DNA of 39,756 nucleotides from Treponema sp. (GTDB taxonomy: Bacteria; Spirochaetota; Spirochaetia; Treponematales; Breznakiellaceae). Shown piece by piece: positions 8,024 through 15,956 of the stretch. How positions within the stretch are numbered: the stretch's first letter is position 1; each line of letters opens with the position of its first letter. The position numbers were made by a program, and so were the translations under genes. The notes under the pieces are model-generated. The model saw only the letters and a program-made list of their open reading frames with translations, did no database searches and was not told the DNA's origin. Location: positions 1 through 39,756 of the forward strand of contig JAIRNA010000085.1 in the NCBI GenBank assembly GCA_031258305.1. Reading direction: 5' to 3'.

Positions 8024-8473
8024 CTACCCGGAGACTTCGTTTTCGATGATTATCGGAGTAGTGTCGCCGTTTTGGGCGGCTTCGACCAACTTCTCGGCGT
8101 AGGCTTTAAACGATTCGGAGGAGTGGCTTGCGCCGGTTATGATGTCAATTTTAGCCGGATCCTGAACCTTCTGGAAATTCTTGGCTAACCGGGGAATGAA
8201 TTCTTTAGGACCAAGGCCGTTTACCTTTTTCATACTCGCTTGGTAGGCGTTATCCTTTGTCTTCGATCCCCCCTTATCGTTGACATTATCGTAGTTGACC
8301 TTTGTAATTTTGCCTTTCTTAACGATAATCTCAAAGACAACCCGGTATCCATGGTCGTAGTTTTTCTCTTCCAGCCTGTATGTTCCGTCTTTCAGTACTG
8401 TTTGTGCAAACGCCACCGGAGCAAAGGCAAACAAGACAATCACGCCCAATCCTAACAAAAATGCTTTCTTCAT
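8024..8473 (-). CDS. exported FMN-binding domain protein
   Basis: The 149-residue product has a clear signal peptide (cleavage after AFA, residue 23) and one FMN-binding (Pfam FMN_bind) domain. It opens with KDGTYRLEEKNYDHGYR and VKKGKITKVNYDNVNDKGG and ends with DPAKIDIITGASHSS. In this family a Ser/Thr in the (S/T)GA(S/T) motif is covalently flavinylated; here the candidate is S116 (or T113). Such proteins act in extracytoplasmic electron transfer or as treponemal membrane immunogens. The ATG at 8473 is supported by an AAGGA Shine-Dalgarno site and by the signal sequence; an upstream ATG adds 19 non-signal residues. No flavin transferase gene (ApbE) is in the window. No lipobox cysteine is present. 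Confidence 0.85.
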   Translation of the reverse strand: MKKAFLLGLGVIVLFAFAPVAFAQTVLKDGTYRLEEKNYDHGYRVVFEIIVKKGKITKVNYDNVNDKGGSKTKDNAYQASMKKVNGLGPKEFIPRLAKNFQKVQDPAKIDIITGASHSSESFKAYAEKLVEAAQNGDTTPIIIENEVSG

Positions 8474-8500
8474 AATTTTCCCATCCTTAAAATAGAATTT

Positions 8501-8554
8501 ATCTACACAAGTAGATATGTTCATTATCATATTCCCAAATATTTATAAAGTCAA
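8501..8554 (-). promoter_or_regulatory. promoter and leader dyad of the FMN-binding gene
   Basis: On the minus strand: TTGACT (8554-8549), 17 bp spacer, TATGAT (8531-8526). The transcribed leader contains ATCTAC-TTGT-GTAGAT (8516-8501), a perfect 6-bp inverted repeat that could be an operator or a small hairpin. Confidence 0.5.
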
Positions 8555-8665
8555 GTATTTTTATCATTTTTTACTTGAAATTTTGTATCATCCCTTCCGA
8601 GAGACTGGACTTGTTCAACAACCCGGGGTTATTGAACAATGCTGCTATTAAAATCCACGAAACTA

Positions 8666-8693
8666 TTGCATATTTTTCATGCTATGATATAAT
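8666..8693 (+). promoter_or_regulatory. probable original promoter of the LRR gene
   Basis: TTGCAT (8666-8671), 16 bp spacer, TATAAT (8688-8693). An ATG follows 8 bp later at 8702, but that frame stops after 16 codons, consistent with decay of the gene's 5' end. Confidence 0.45.
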
Positions 8694-8701
8694 AATCCAA
8701 C

Positions 8702-8993
8702 ATGAAACAAATCCATATAAAAAATGGTATGAACACTTCGGTTACCACTTGATATATTCGGCGGAATCCGTGTATAGAGAGCGCTCGTTGAGCGCGCCGT
8801 CAAAACGGCATGATTTTCGGATATGCGGTGGGCATTATTCTGCAATAGCGCTATGCCGGTGGTCAGGAGGGTGCTCTGGCTATATGTATGGAGGCAGGAT
8901 GAGTGTAGTATGAGCTTCGAGTTGTCCGCGCAGATTGCGGCGGATTTTGAGACAGAGGAGAATTGAGACGGAAGCCTAACCATTACCCGGTAT
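8702..8993 (+). pseudogene. decayed 5' end of the LRR gene
   Basis: An ATG at 8910 opens MSFELSAQIAADFETEEN, then meets TGA at 8964-8966, after which the same frame continues DGSLTITRYVGWDTTVVIP into the intact repeats. This N-terminal cap (ETEEN-x-DGSLTIT) is what precedes the repeats in related TpLRR proteins, so the TGA interrupts a once-continuous gene. Between the promoter and 8910 all frames contain stops, and no clean signal peptide survives, although fragments such as GMIFGYAVGIILQ in one frame look like a former hydrophobic leader. Frameshifts plus a nonsense codon are the simplest reading. Confidence 0.6.
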
Positions 8994-10088
8994 GTGGGCT
9001 GGGATACGACGGTCGTGATACCCGCACGGATTAACGGCAAGGGTGTTACCTCCATCGGGAAGGTGGCATTTAGCAGAGACTGGTTGACGAATGTGGTCAT
9101 CCCGGAGGGCGTTACCTCTATCGGGAATGAGGCGTTTTACGGCAGCCGGTTGACGAATGTGGTCATCCCGGCGGGTGTTACCTCCATCGGGAATAAGGCG
9201 TTTAGCGGCAACCAGTTGACGAGCGTGGTCATCCCGGTGGGTGTTACCTCCATCGGGGATGGGGCGTTTAGCGGCAACCGGTTGACGAGCGTGGTCATCC
9301 CGGTGGGTGTTACCTCCATCGGGGAGTCGGCGTTTAGCTTCAACCGGTTGACGAGCGTGGTCATCCCGGAGGGCGTTACCTCCATCGGGGAGTCGGCGTT
9401 TAGCGAAAACCAGTTGACGAGCGTAATTATACCGGAGGGCGTTACCTCCATCGGAGAGTCGGCGTTTCGCGGCAACCTGTTGACGAGCGTGGTTATTGGT
9501 AAGGGCGTTACCTCCATCGGGGAGGAGGCATTTCGCGGCAATCAGTTGACGAGCGTGGTCATACCGGAGGGCGTTACCTCCATCGGGAAAGATGCGTTTT
9601 GCGACAACCGGTTGACGAGCGTGGTCATACCGGACGGTGTTACCTCCATCGGGGGTTGGGCGTTTAGCGGCAACCAGTTGACGAGCGTGGTCATACCGGA
9701 GGGCGTTACCTCCATCGGGGAGTCGGCGTTTAGCGGCAACCGATTGACGAGCGTGGTCATACCGGAGAGCGTTACCTCCATCGGGAAGTCGGCGTTTCGC
9801 GACAACCAGTTGACGAGCGTAATTATACCGGAGGGCGTTACCTCTATCGGGGAGAGGGTGTTTGGCGGCAACCGATTGACGAGCGTGGTCATACCGGAGG
9901 GCGTTACCTCCATCGGGAAATATGCGTTTTGCGACAACCGGTTGACGAGCGTGGTCATACCGGAAGGTGTTACCTCCATCGGGAGAGAGGCGTTTGGCTA
10001 TAGCTTTGACGTCTTCTACAACAACAACGGCAAGAAGGCAGGGAAGTATACCTCCAGCGGCGGCACGTGGAGCTTCACGGCACGATAA
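8994..10088 (+). CDS. BspA-type leucine-rich repeat protein (N-terminus truncated)
   Basis: The open part encodes 364 residues made almost entirely of LRR_5/TpLRR repeats of 22 residues, consensus LTSVVIPEGVTSIGESAF. One irregular copy (VVIPARINGKGVTSIGKVAF) is followed by 14 regular ones. The protein ends in a non-repeat cap with FYNNNGKKAGKY and SGGTWSFTAR, the usual C-terminus of these treponemal proteins. Family members are surface or periplasmic adhesion-like proteins. Initiation is unclear: GTG at 8994 is the first start after the in-frame TGA but has no ribosome site, and the product would lack a signal peptide. The repeats are nearly identical at DNA level (66-bp period), so copy number probably changes by recombination. 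I regard it as a likely pseudogene with an intact repeat domain. Confidence 0.75.
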   Translation: MGWDTTVVIPARINGKGVTSIGKVAFSRDWLTNVVIPEGVTSIGNEAFYGSRLTNVVIPAGVTSIGNKAFSGNQLTSVVIPVGVTSIGDGAFSGNRLTSVVIPVGVTSIGESAFSFNRLTSVVIPEGVTSIGESAFSENQLTSVIIPEGVTSIGESAFRGNLLTSVVIGKGVTSIGEEAFRGNQLTSVVIPEGVTSIGKDAFCDNRLTSVVIPDGVTSIGGWAFSGNQLTSVVIPEGVTSIGESAFSGNRLTSVVIPESVTSIGKSAFRDNQLTSVIIPEGVTSIGERVFGGNRLTSVVIPEGVTSIGKYAFCDNRLTSVVIPEGVTSIGREAFGYSFDVFYNNNGKKAGKYTSSGGTWSFTAR

Positions 10089-10091
10089 AGC

Positions 10092-10116
10092 TCAAGAACC
10101 GCATAGCGGTTCTTGA
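10092..10116. terminator. hairpin after the LRR gene, no U-tract
   Basis: TCAAGAACCGC (10092-10102) and GCGGTTCTTGA (10106-10116) form a perfect 11-bp stem with a 3-nt loop just past the stop. No T-run follows, so it may stabilise the transcript end or act as a bidirectional terminator with the convergent ABC operon. Confidence 0.55.
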
Positions 10117-10173
10117 ATTGCTAAATAGAAGAAATGGAGCGTTGGACGTTGGGTGGAAAATACAGCGTATCCG

Positions 10174-10956
10174 CTATATTATATATTCCGGCGATGGATT
10201 GTCCATAACGAGATGAAGCGTCTGCAAAATATTCTTCCGCAAGTCGATGAAATCATCGTTATTCCTGTTTCTCTTACCCGACAAATCAACGTCAATCACG
10301 CTGACGATACGCCCCGGACGCGGCGTCATAATAACGATACGCTCGCTCATGTAAATCGCCTCGTCCACATCATGCGTTACCATAGCCATAGTAGCGCGTG
10401 TCTTGCGCCAAATATCAAGTAGTTGACCTTGCAGCTCTATGCGCTTAAAGGCATCCAGAGCGCCAAGCGGCTCATCGAGAAGCAGAATTTCAGGTTCGTT
10501 TATCAGAGAGCGAATAATGGCGGCCCTTTGCGCCATACCCCCGGAGATTTCATGCGGATAAGCTTTTTCAAAGCCCTGTAGGCCAATCATCTCGATGTAC
10601 TCCCGTATCAAATATTTTTTTTCATTATAGACGCCGCGCGCCTTCAATCCGATTGCGACGTTTTCGTAAACCGTGGCCCAGGGGAAAAGGGTCGGCTGTT
10701 GGAATATGAAGCCCTTTTTTTCACTTGGACCTGTTATCCCTTTCCCGTTAATCGAAAGTTCGCCTCTTTGCGGACGGTCGAGTCCCGCTATGAGGCGCAA
10801 CAGAGTCGTTTTCCCACAGCCTGAAGGTCCAATGAATGTTATAAATTCACCTTTACGCACATCCAGACTCACGTCTTTCAACGCCTCCAACGGCTCGCCC
10901 CCCGCGCCGTAGTAAATCCGCCTGATGTTGTTAATGGCAATAAGCGTTTCTTTCAT
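10174..10956 (-). CDS. NitT/TauT-type ABC transporter ATP-binding protein
   Basis: This 260-residue ATPase energises the importer encoded just upstream. It has Walker [10 protein letters not shown] (43-51), the Q-loop FQQPTLFPW, the signature SGGMAQR (138-144), Walker B ILLLDEP (157-163) and the switch histidine H195 in [17 protein letters not shown]. The FPW after the Q-loop and the DVDEA after the switch histidine are typical of the SsuB/TauB/NrtD group. The signature has M where most relatives have Q (SGGMxQR is common in this subfamily). Its ATG overlaps the permease stop as ATGA, which implies translational coupling. It is the last gene of the operon. Confidence 0.93.
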   Translation of the reverse strand: MKETLIAINNIRRIYYGAGGEPLEALKDVSLDVRKGEFITFIGPSGCGKTTLLRLIAGLDRPQRGELSINGKGITGPSEKKGFIFQQPTLFPWATVYENVAIGLKARGVYNEKKYLIREYIEMIGLQGFEKAYPHEISGGMAQRAAIIRSLINEPEILLLDEPLGALDAFKRIELQGQLLDIWRKTRATMAMVTHDVDEAIYMSERIVIMTPRPGRIVSVIDVDLSGKRNRNNDDFIDLRKNILQTLHLVMDNPSPEYII

Positions 10957-11966
10957 TTCAAAAATCCCCTCTGCCAGCGGAGAGCGCGGTTCCGCACTGC
11001 GCCTATAAGCGTAAGAATAAGGGTGAATTCTACCGCGATGATGATAATTGCACCGTATACTTTCGAATAGATGCCCCAGCCCTTTGCCCAGTTGATGTAA
11101 AACCCCAGTCCGGCCTTCGCGCCGACCATTTCCGAAACAATCAACGTGGTAAAGGAAAAGGCGGTTGCCGTCATCACACCGGTAAAGAGAGACGGCAAGG
11201 CGTGAGGAATTGCTACGCTGAACAGTAGAAACCGATTGTCGGCGCCCAGCGTTTTTGCGGCTTCAAAATAGGACTTTGGCGTGGAATGAACGCCTTGCGC
11301 CATCATAGACGAAACGGGAAACCATGACGAAATGACGATGAGAAAAACGCCGGTTGTAAAACTGGTCGGGAAAACCACCAAGGCTATAGGAAGCCACGCC
11401 ACGGCAGGAATAATGCCGGACACGCGGATGATAGGCGACAGCCAGTAGTTCCATTGGCGCATCCAGCCGATAAGCACGCCGGTAACAAGCCCTATAGTCG
11501 TGCCGGTAACAAGCCCTGCAAAGAAGAGCCTCAACGAATACAAGGCGCTTATTGCCAGAAGACGGCGGTCTTCAAACATGACGTTGATTATTTCCCCAAT
11601 GCTGGGGAAATAAGGCAGTGGTAAAAGACCAGTTTTAGCAGTGAGCACGTCCCATATGGTAAGCGTAATGCCGCCCGCGAAGATGAATTGCGCCTTGTGG
11701 TAGAACTTTTTGCGGAACTCGCTTCGTTTTAGGGCAAAAAGATATAGAATAATAAGAACAGCTATAAAACCAATCAGCATAACGCGGTAAGCCTTCGGCT
11801 TAACGGTTTCGGCAAACGGGACAAACACGTTTACGGCAAGGGTGAACACGAAAGAGAGGAACGCCAGCCAAACCCATATTTCAGATTTCGGTTTCCAATA
11901 CGCCGCGTCCCCCGCTATTTTCGGGTCCTCATACCAAGCGGTTTTGCGCTGTCTCTGTTTTGCCAC
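10953..11966 (-). CDS. NitT/TauT-type ABC transporter permease with extra N-terminal segments
   Basis: The 337-residue protein is a binding-protein-dependent permease of the SsuC/TauC group. The cytoplasmic coupling loop is EAAKTLGADNRFLLFSVAIP (235-254). The core of about six membrane segments starts near residue 95. Ahead of it are two additional hydrophobic segments (about 31-50 and 61-78) and a charged N-terminus, making it some 70 residues longer than typical SsuC. The start is GTG at 11966 with an AAGGA Shine-Dalgarno site about 10 nt upstream. It lies 15 bp after the cyclase gene and overlaps the ATPase gene by 4 bp. The substrate cannot be assigned from the permease. Confidence 0.92.
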   Translation of the reverse strand: MAKQRQRKTAWYEDPKIAGDAAYWKPKSEIWVWLAFLSFVFTLAVNVFVPFAETVKPKAYRVMLIGFIAVLIILYLFALKRSEFRKKFYHKAQFIFAGGITLTIWDVLTAKTGLLPLPYFPSIGEIINVMFEDRRLLAISALYSLRLFFAGLVTGTTIGLVTGVLIGWMRQWNYWLSPIIRVSGIIPAVAWLPIALVVFPTSFTTGVFLIVISSWFPVSSMMAQGVHSTPKSYFEAAKTLGADNRFLLFSVAIPHALPSLFTGVMTATAFSFTTLIVSEMVGAKAGLGFYINWAKGWGIYSKVYGAIIIIAVEFTLILTLIGAVRNRALRWQRGFLK

Positions 11967-11981
11967 GATACATATCCTTTT

Positions 11982-12794
11982 TTACTTGGGCGCTATGGCG
12001 AACACCCGGCTCGTGAACCCTGTTCCGCCCTTTATGCGGGGAAAGGTATCAAATACAATGGCGCCTATGGGCGGTACCTGATCGAGATTTTTAAGCAGTT
12101 CAACGTTGAGTTTTCCATGGTCAAGAACATAGTCTTCGCCGATAAAGCCCACAGTCGAACCTGTAACAGCCGAATCGGTATCCGGCGTTTCGTGTCCTAC
12201 GGCCGCAACGTTGCGCGTATCAATCAGGAATTTGAGGGCTTCTATATCCCAGCCCGGATAGTGGGCGTTTCCCTCAGCATCTTTGTTCTCATATTCCACC
12301 GCTTCACGTTTTGACCAATCGCTCCTGAACGCCACAAACGATCCTGCCGGTATCTGTCCGTGAATCTTTTCAAACTCAAGGATATCCTCTTTGGTAAGGA
12401 CATAATCGGGATTCGCCGCGACTGCCTTCGATTTATCGATCACCACCAGGGGGTAGGCAAACTCAAGGGGTCCATAATCATCCTGGAGCCGTCCCGGTGG
12501 GTCAAAATGGCCGGGAAAATCGGTATGGGTACCGTACTGCCCTGATAAGGTATACTGATAGGCAAGGAAAACCCCATCGGTATTTTCAAAGGTATACAGT
12601 GGTTTTACCTCAAGAGGGTCAAATCCATACCAATGGGGCGTTTCAGGGCTTACCTCAAAACTCAAGTCCACCCATCTATAATCGGATTGTAACCGGGCGA
12701 GTTCCTGCCATAAATCATTTTTTTCTTTTTTGCCTTCGGCAAATACAAATACCGAGCTTACCGTAAGCACGGCAATCAATAAAAGCTTTTTCAT
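11982..12794 (-). CDS. exported cyclase / kynurenine-formamidase-like hydrolase
   Basis: The 270-residue product has a signal peptide (MKKLLLIAVLTVSSVFVFA, cut near residue 19) and belongs to the Pfam cyclase family, which includes kynurenine formamidase and isatin hydrolase. The metal-binding motif GTHTDFPGH (H90, D92, H96) is intact, and a second conserved region GHETPDTD follows. Family enzymes are Zn/Mn-dependent hydrolases that open amide or lactone bonds. An exported member sandwiched between a solute-binding protein and its permease suggests that a substrate is hydrolysed outside the cytoplasm before uptake, or that the product is captured. The specific substrate is unknown. The start has a strong AAAGGAG site. 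Co-transcribed with its neighbours. Confidence 0.88.
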   Translation of the reverse strand: MKKLLLIAVLTVSSVFVFAEGKKEKNDLWQELARLQSDYRWVDLSFEVSPETPHWYGFDPLEVKPLYTFENTDGVFLAYQYTLSGQYGTHTDFPGHFDPPGRLQDDYGPLEFAYPLVVIDKSKAVAANPDYVLTKEDILEFEKIHGQIPAGSFVAFRSDWSKREAVEYENKDAEGNAHYPGWDIEALKFLIDTRNVAAVGHETPDTDSAVTGSTVGFIGEDYVLDHGKLNVELLKNLDQVPPIGAIVFDTFPRIKGGTGFTSRVFAIAPK

Positions 12795-12828
12795 ATTTTA
12801 CTCCTTTGCGCCTTATGCGCGCTCACAG

Positions 12829-12868
12829 GTGAGCAGTTATCGACAAGTTGTGCGTGGATACTGCTCAC
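12829..12868 (-). promoter_or_regulatory. intercistronic hairpin between binding protein and cyclase genes
   Basis: GTGAGCAG plus TATC (12829-12841, one bulged T) pairs with GATA plus CTGCTCAC (12857-12868), a 12-bp stem with a 15-nt loop. Such stem-loops after a binding-protein gene commonly protect the upstream mRNA segment or cause partial termination, so that binding protein is made in excess over transporter. Confidence 0.55.
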
Positions 12869-12875
12869 GAGTACC

Positions 12876-13883
12876 TCACTTATTCGCCGCTTCCAGGGCG
12901 AAAATGTCTACGTAGAGATCATCCACGAATTTTTGCACGTCAAGGTCAGCCGGCAGGTAACCGATTTTGGACAAATGATTGGCAAAGTAAACTGCGTCTA
13001 TTTTTGCCTTTTCGTCAGCCGCATGTCCAGCATGATTACCATACCTGTAATCTCCCAAAAGGCGCGTAACCAATTCCACATCATCGGTGGCGACCTTTTT
13101 TTCCGAAATCAGCAATTGCGCCGCTTCTGCTGGATTTGCTCCAATCCATGCAACTGCCTTGTGATAAGCGCGGAGGACCGCGGCTATCGCAGACGGGTTC
13201 TCCTTGACTAGCTTGCCGGAGGCAAACAGGAAACAGCAGGCTTTTCCTGCGAACAACGGGTGGTCGCTGATGTCGAGTAAAGTACGGTAATTGCCGGTCA
13301 GTTCAGCGATTGTAGCAAATGGGTCCCATGCCGCCGCGACATCGGCTTCACCTCCATCTACGGCTTGAAAAATCTGATCGGATGGGAAGGGAAGCCAAGT
13401 GATTTCAGTCTGCGGGTCTATACCCTCGCTTCCGGCCGCGACAGAAGCGACCGACATAGGTGTGCCGCCGATTTCGTCAACCGCGATACGTTTACCGCGT
13501 AGGTCGGCCAGCGTGGTTATAGGCGAGTCTTTTGGCACGAGTATCTTGATGCACCCCTCATGCAAGCCTCCGATGAGCTTCACGTCAACACCGTTGTAAA
13601 CGGACGGGAAGAACTGGAAATCCCCGTTGATAACCGGCATTTTACCAGCGGCAAGCGCGGCGCGGCTCGTCTCGAATGTGCTCCCGCTGACCAGCGTGAT
13701 TTTGACGCCTTCTTCGTCAAAGAAACCCTTCAGCACGGCAATGGAAACCGGTGAGCCGCAGGTTGATCCAGAATAGGCAATTTCATATTCTCCCTTAGGA
13801 TATTGGCTGGATTTCGCCTTCTTGCAGGAGAAAATCATCAGCGGCAGGATAACACAAGCCGCTACTAACACGATACGTTTCAT
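12876..13883 (-). CDS. NMT1/SsuA-type substrate-binding lipoprotein
   Basis: This is the 335-residue extracytoplasmic receptor of the importer. It starts with a lipoprotein signal ending in IFSC (C20). The mature protein has the NMT1/SsuA pattern: GSPVSIAVLKGFFDEEGVKI, a ligand-loop region with GSTFETSRAALAAG, LADLRGKRIAVDEIG and DVAAAWDPFATIAEL. Family ligands include sulfonates, nitrate, thiamine precursors and aromatic acids. The CCCFC motif of HMP-binding proteins is absent (only ACCF occurs), so the ligand is not assigned. A GGAGG Shine-Dalgarno site lies 5 nt before the ATG. It is the first gene of the four-gene operon, behind a strong promoter and an inverted repeat. Confidence 0.92.
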   Translation of the reverse strand: MKRIVLVAACVILPLMIFSCKKAKSSQYPKGEYEIAYSGSTCGSPVSIAVLKGFFDEEGVKITLVSGSTFETSRAALAAGKMPVINGDFQFFPSVYNGVDVKLIGGLHEGCIKILVPKDSPITTLADLRGKRIAVDEIGGTPMSVASVAAGSEGIDPQTEITWLPFPSDQIFQAVDGGEADVAAAWDPFATIAELTGNYRTLLDISDHPLFAGKACCFLFASGKLVKENPSAIAAVLRAYHKAVAWIGANPAEAAQLLISEKKVATDDVELVTRLLGDYRYGNHAGHAADEKAKIDAVYFANHLSKIGYLPADLDVQKFVDDLYVDIFALEAANK

Positions 13884-13900
13884 CGTATCCTCCTTAATTT

Positions 13901-13956
13901 GATAGTTTTCCTATCTATTTACTATGAAATATACCAGAAACTAAATTTTTTGTCAA
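13901..13956 (-). promoter_or_regulatory. ABC operon promoter with GATAG dyad in the leader
   Basis: Minus strand: TTGACA (13956-13951), 17 bp spacer, TATATT (13933-13928). The roughly 38-nt leader contains GATAG-GAAAA-CTATC (13915-13901), an inverted repeat placed between the transcription start and the ribosome site, a good position for a repressor operator. Confidence 0.65.
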
Positions 13957-14038
13957 GCGGATTTTTTAAATTTTTGTGAAATAAACGGATAAAACTTTTG
14001 CTTAATATCGATGTATTTCCATTCTTTTCATTTATAGG

Positions 14039-14067
14039 TTGCATAAACGAGAAGGACTCGGTATAAT
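14039..14067 (+). promoter_or_regulatory. guaA promoter
   Basis: TTGCAT (14039-14044), 17 bp spacer, TATAAT (14062-14067). The ATG at 14085 lies about 11 nt past the predicted transcription start, and no Shine-Dalgarno site is present. No purine riboswitch fits in such a short leader. Confidence 0.6.
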
Positions 14068-14084
14068 ACAACAGGTTTTAGAAA

Positions 14085-15740
14085 ATGGAAAAAATACTTA
14101 TCCTTGACTTTGGGAGTCAAACAACCGCGCTCATTGGGCGCCGCATCAGAGAATTCGGCGTGTATACAGAAATAATACCCGGCGATACGCCGCTTACGGA
14201 CTCGACGATAGAAAAACTTGAAAACATAAAAGGCGTCATCCTGTCAGGTTCGCCTGAGTCGGTCTATGCGGACGGTGCGGCTGTGGACAGGCGCGTCTAC
14301 GACTGGGGTCTGCCCCTGCTGGGCATCTGTTATGGTCTTCAACGTATGACTGCGGATTTAGGCGGACTCGTTGAACCATTGCCTAAACGCGAATACGGCG
14401 GCGTGGAAGTCTGTATTGAAAACAAAAGCCTGAAAACAAAGAACTGGGAAAAAGCAGAACGTTTTCTAAACAGCTTCAACTCTGAAGTCTCCTTGACTGA
14501 TATAATAAACAACACTCTCTCACGCCCATCCTCCAAGCCCTGTCCCCAAACCTTCATCGCATGGTTCAGCCACGGCGATACTCTCACACGGCTCGCTCCC
14601 GGGTTTCGTCAAATCGGCACAAGCGCCACCGGCTTTCCGGCGGTCGCGGTCCACGAGGAAAAGCCCTGGTTCGGGGTGCAGTTTCACCCAGAGGTGAGTC
14701 ACTGTCAACGCGGCGCCGAAATCCTCGCAGCTTTCGTATTTGGCGTGTGTAATGCGGTGCGGGACTGGACAATGGAACACTATGTTGAAGAAGTCCGTAC
14801 GGACCTTTCGCAAAGAATCGGAGCCAACCAGGTTTTGCTCCTCATTTCGGGCGGTGTTGATTCCACCGTTGCAGGTGCGCTGTTGTTAAAAACCCTGCCT
14901 GCGGAACAGGTTCACCTCATGTATGTTGACACAGGGCTCATGCGTAAGGATGAAACCGCGTCTGTAAAGAAAGCTCTTGAGAGACTCGGCGCGAAACAGG
15001 TACACATCGTCCACGCGGAGGACGAATTCCTCGCCGCGTTAAAGGGCAAGGAAGACCCGGAAATTAAGCGCAAGACCATAGGCGACCTATTCATAACGGT
15101 GCAGGAACGAGAAGTGGCGAAACTGGGTTTGCCAGATACATATTTTCTCGTTCAAGGCACGCTTTACACAGATTTGATAGAGAGCGGAAAAGGCGTAGGC
15201 AAGAAAGCGCACGTCATCAAGAGCCACCATAACGTGAGCAGTCCACTGGTGGACTCAAAACGTAAAGCAGGGCGTATCATAGAGCCGCTTGATAGACTCT
15301 ACAAGGACGAAGTTCGTAAACTGGGGCGACTCCTCGACGTTGACGAGCAAGTCCTGCGGCGGCATCCATTTCCCGGTCCTGGTCTTGCCATACGAATTCT
15401 GGGTGAGGTTACCAAAGAGAAATGCGGCATTTTACGGGAGGCGGACGCGGTTTTTATTGAGGAACTCAAGCGACGTGGGTTTTACGATGAAATTTGGCAG
15501 GCTTTTGCCGTGCTTTTATCGGTGCGTTCCGTAGGCGTGGCTGGCGACAGCCGTAAATATGGGTACGTGCTTGCGCTCCGCGCTATTACGAGTAGCGACG
15601 GCATGACCGCTGACGTATTCCCGTTCCCTTCGAAGGACTTGCTTGAAATTTCCACGCTCATCACCAACACTACGCCAGAAATCGGGCGCGTAACCTATGA
15701 CGTATCTTCTAAACCTCCGGCCACCATCGAATGGGAATAG
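14085..15740 (+). CDS. guaA: GMP synthase (glutamine-hydrolysing)
   Basis: GuaA converts XMP, ATP and glutamine to GMP. The 551-residue protein has the class I glutamine amidotransferase domain first, with the nucleophile in GICYG (C82) and H201/E203 in FHPEVSH completing the triad. The ATP-pyrophosphatase domain follows with the PP-loop SGGVDST (255-261), then the dimerisation domain ending DVSSKPPATIEWE. Between about residues 112 and 156 there is an insertion of roughly 40 residues (KSLKTKNWEKAERFLNSF...) that is absent from the 525-aa E. coli enzyme and contains many Ser/Asn residues. The reading frame is intact through the insert. It is monocistronic with its own promoter. Confidence 0.96.
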   Translation: MEKILILDFGSQTTALIGRRIREFGVYTEIIPGDTPLTDSTIEKLENIKGVILSGSPESVYADGAAVDRRVYDWGLPLLGICYGLQRMTADLGGLVEPLPKREYGGVEVCIENKSLKTKNWEKAERFLNSFNSEVSLTDIINNTLSRPSSKPCPQTFIAWFSHGDTLTRLAPGFRQIGTSATGFPAVAVHEEKPWFGVQFHPEVSHCQRGAEILAAFVFGVCNAVRDWTMEHYVEEVRTDLSQRIGANQVLLLISGGVDSTVAGALLLKTLPAEQVHLMYVDTGLMRKDETASVKKALERLGAKQVHIVHAEDEFLAALKGKEDPEIKRKTIGDLFITVQEREVAKLGLPDTYFLVQGTLYTDLIESGKGVGKKAHVIKSHHNVSSPLVDSKRKAGRIIEPLDRLYKDEVRKLGRLLDVDEQVLRRHPFPGPGLAIRILGEVTKEKCGILREADAVFIEELKRRGFYDEIWQAFAVLLSVRSVGVAGDSRKYGYVLALRAITSSDGMTADVFPFPSKDLLEISTLITNTTPEIGRVTYDVSSKPPATIEWE

Positions 15741-15920
15741 GGAAATAGGAAGGAGGCTTTGCGCGATACGGTTTCTCTTTGTACCTTGATACAAGCCTCA
15801 GTTTACAATTATTGGTGTTAGATGTTTTTAAGTATAACAACTCTATAACTCAATCCATAACATTCTATGCCTTTTGATGTAAGCGCGATGTTATTTCCGC
15901 GGTTACTACCGCTTCATTAC

Positions 15921-15949
15921 TTGACCTTACCGAAGTATGTCGCTATAAT
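15921..15949 (+). promoter_or_regulatory. deacetylase promoter, leaderless type
   Basis: TTGACC (15921-15926), 17 bp spacer, consensus TATAAT (15944-15949), then 7 bp to the ATG at 15957. This decides the start over the in-frame ATG at 15867, which is upstream of the promoter. Confidence 0.7.
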
Positions 15950-15956
15950 TCCGCGT

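Noticed and set aside
8575-8913. 112-codon plus frame upstream of the LRR gene
   Set aside because: It crosses the promoter, has no ribosome site and matches nothing; the sequence is better explained as the decayed LRR leader.
9137-9979. Antisense open frames over the LRR gene (PMEVTPSGMTTLVNRL repeats)
   Set aside because: They are the mirror of the 66-bp coding repeats; the sense frame gives the known LRR pattern with the correct C-terminal cap.
14041-14085. Purine riboswitch upstream of guaA
   Set aside because: The leader between the predicted transcription start and the ATG is only about 11 nt, with no space for an aptamer.
15867-15956. Upstream ATG for the deacetylase (30 additional residues)
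   Set aside because: A consensus promoter (TTGACC, 17 bp, TATAAT) lies inside that extension and ends 7 bp before the ATG at 15957, where the family homology starts.
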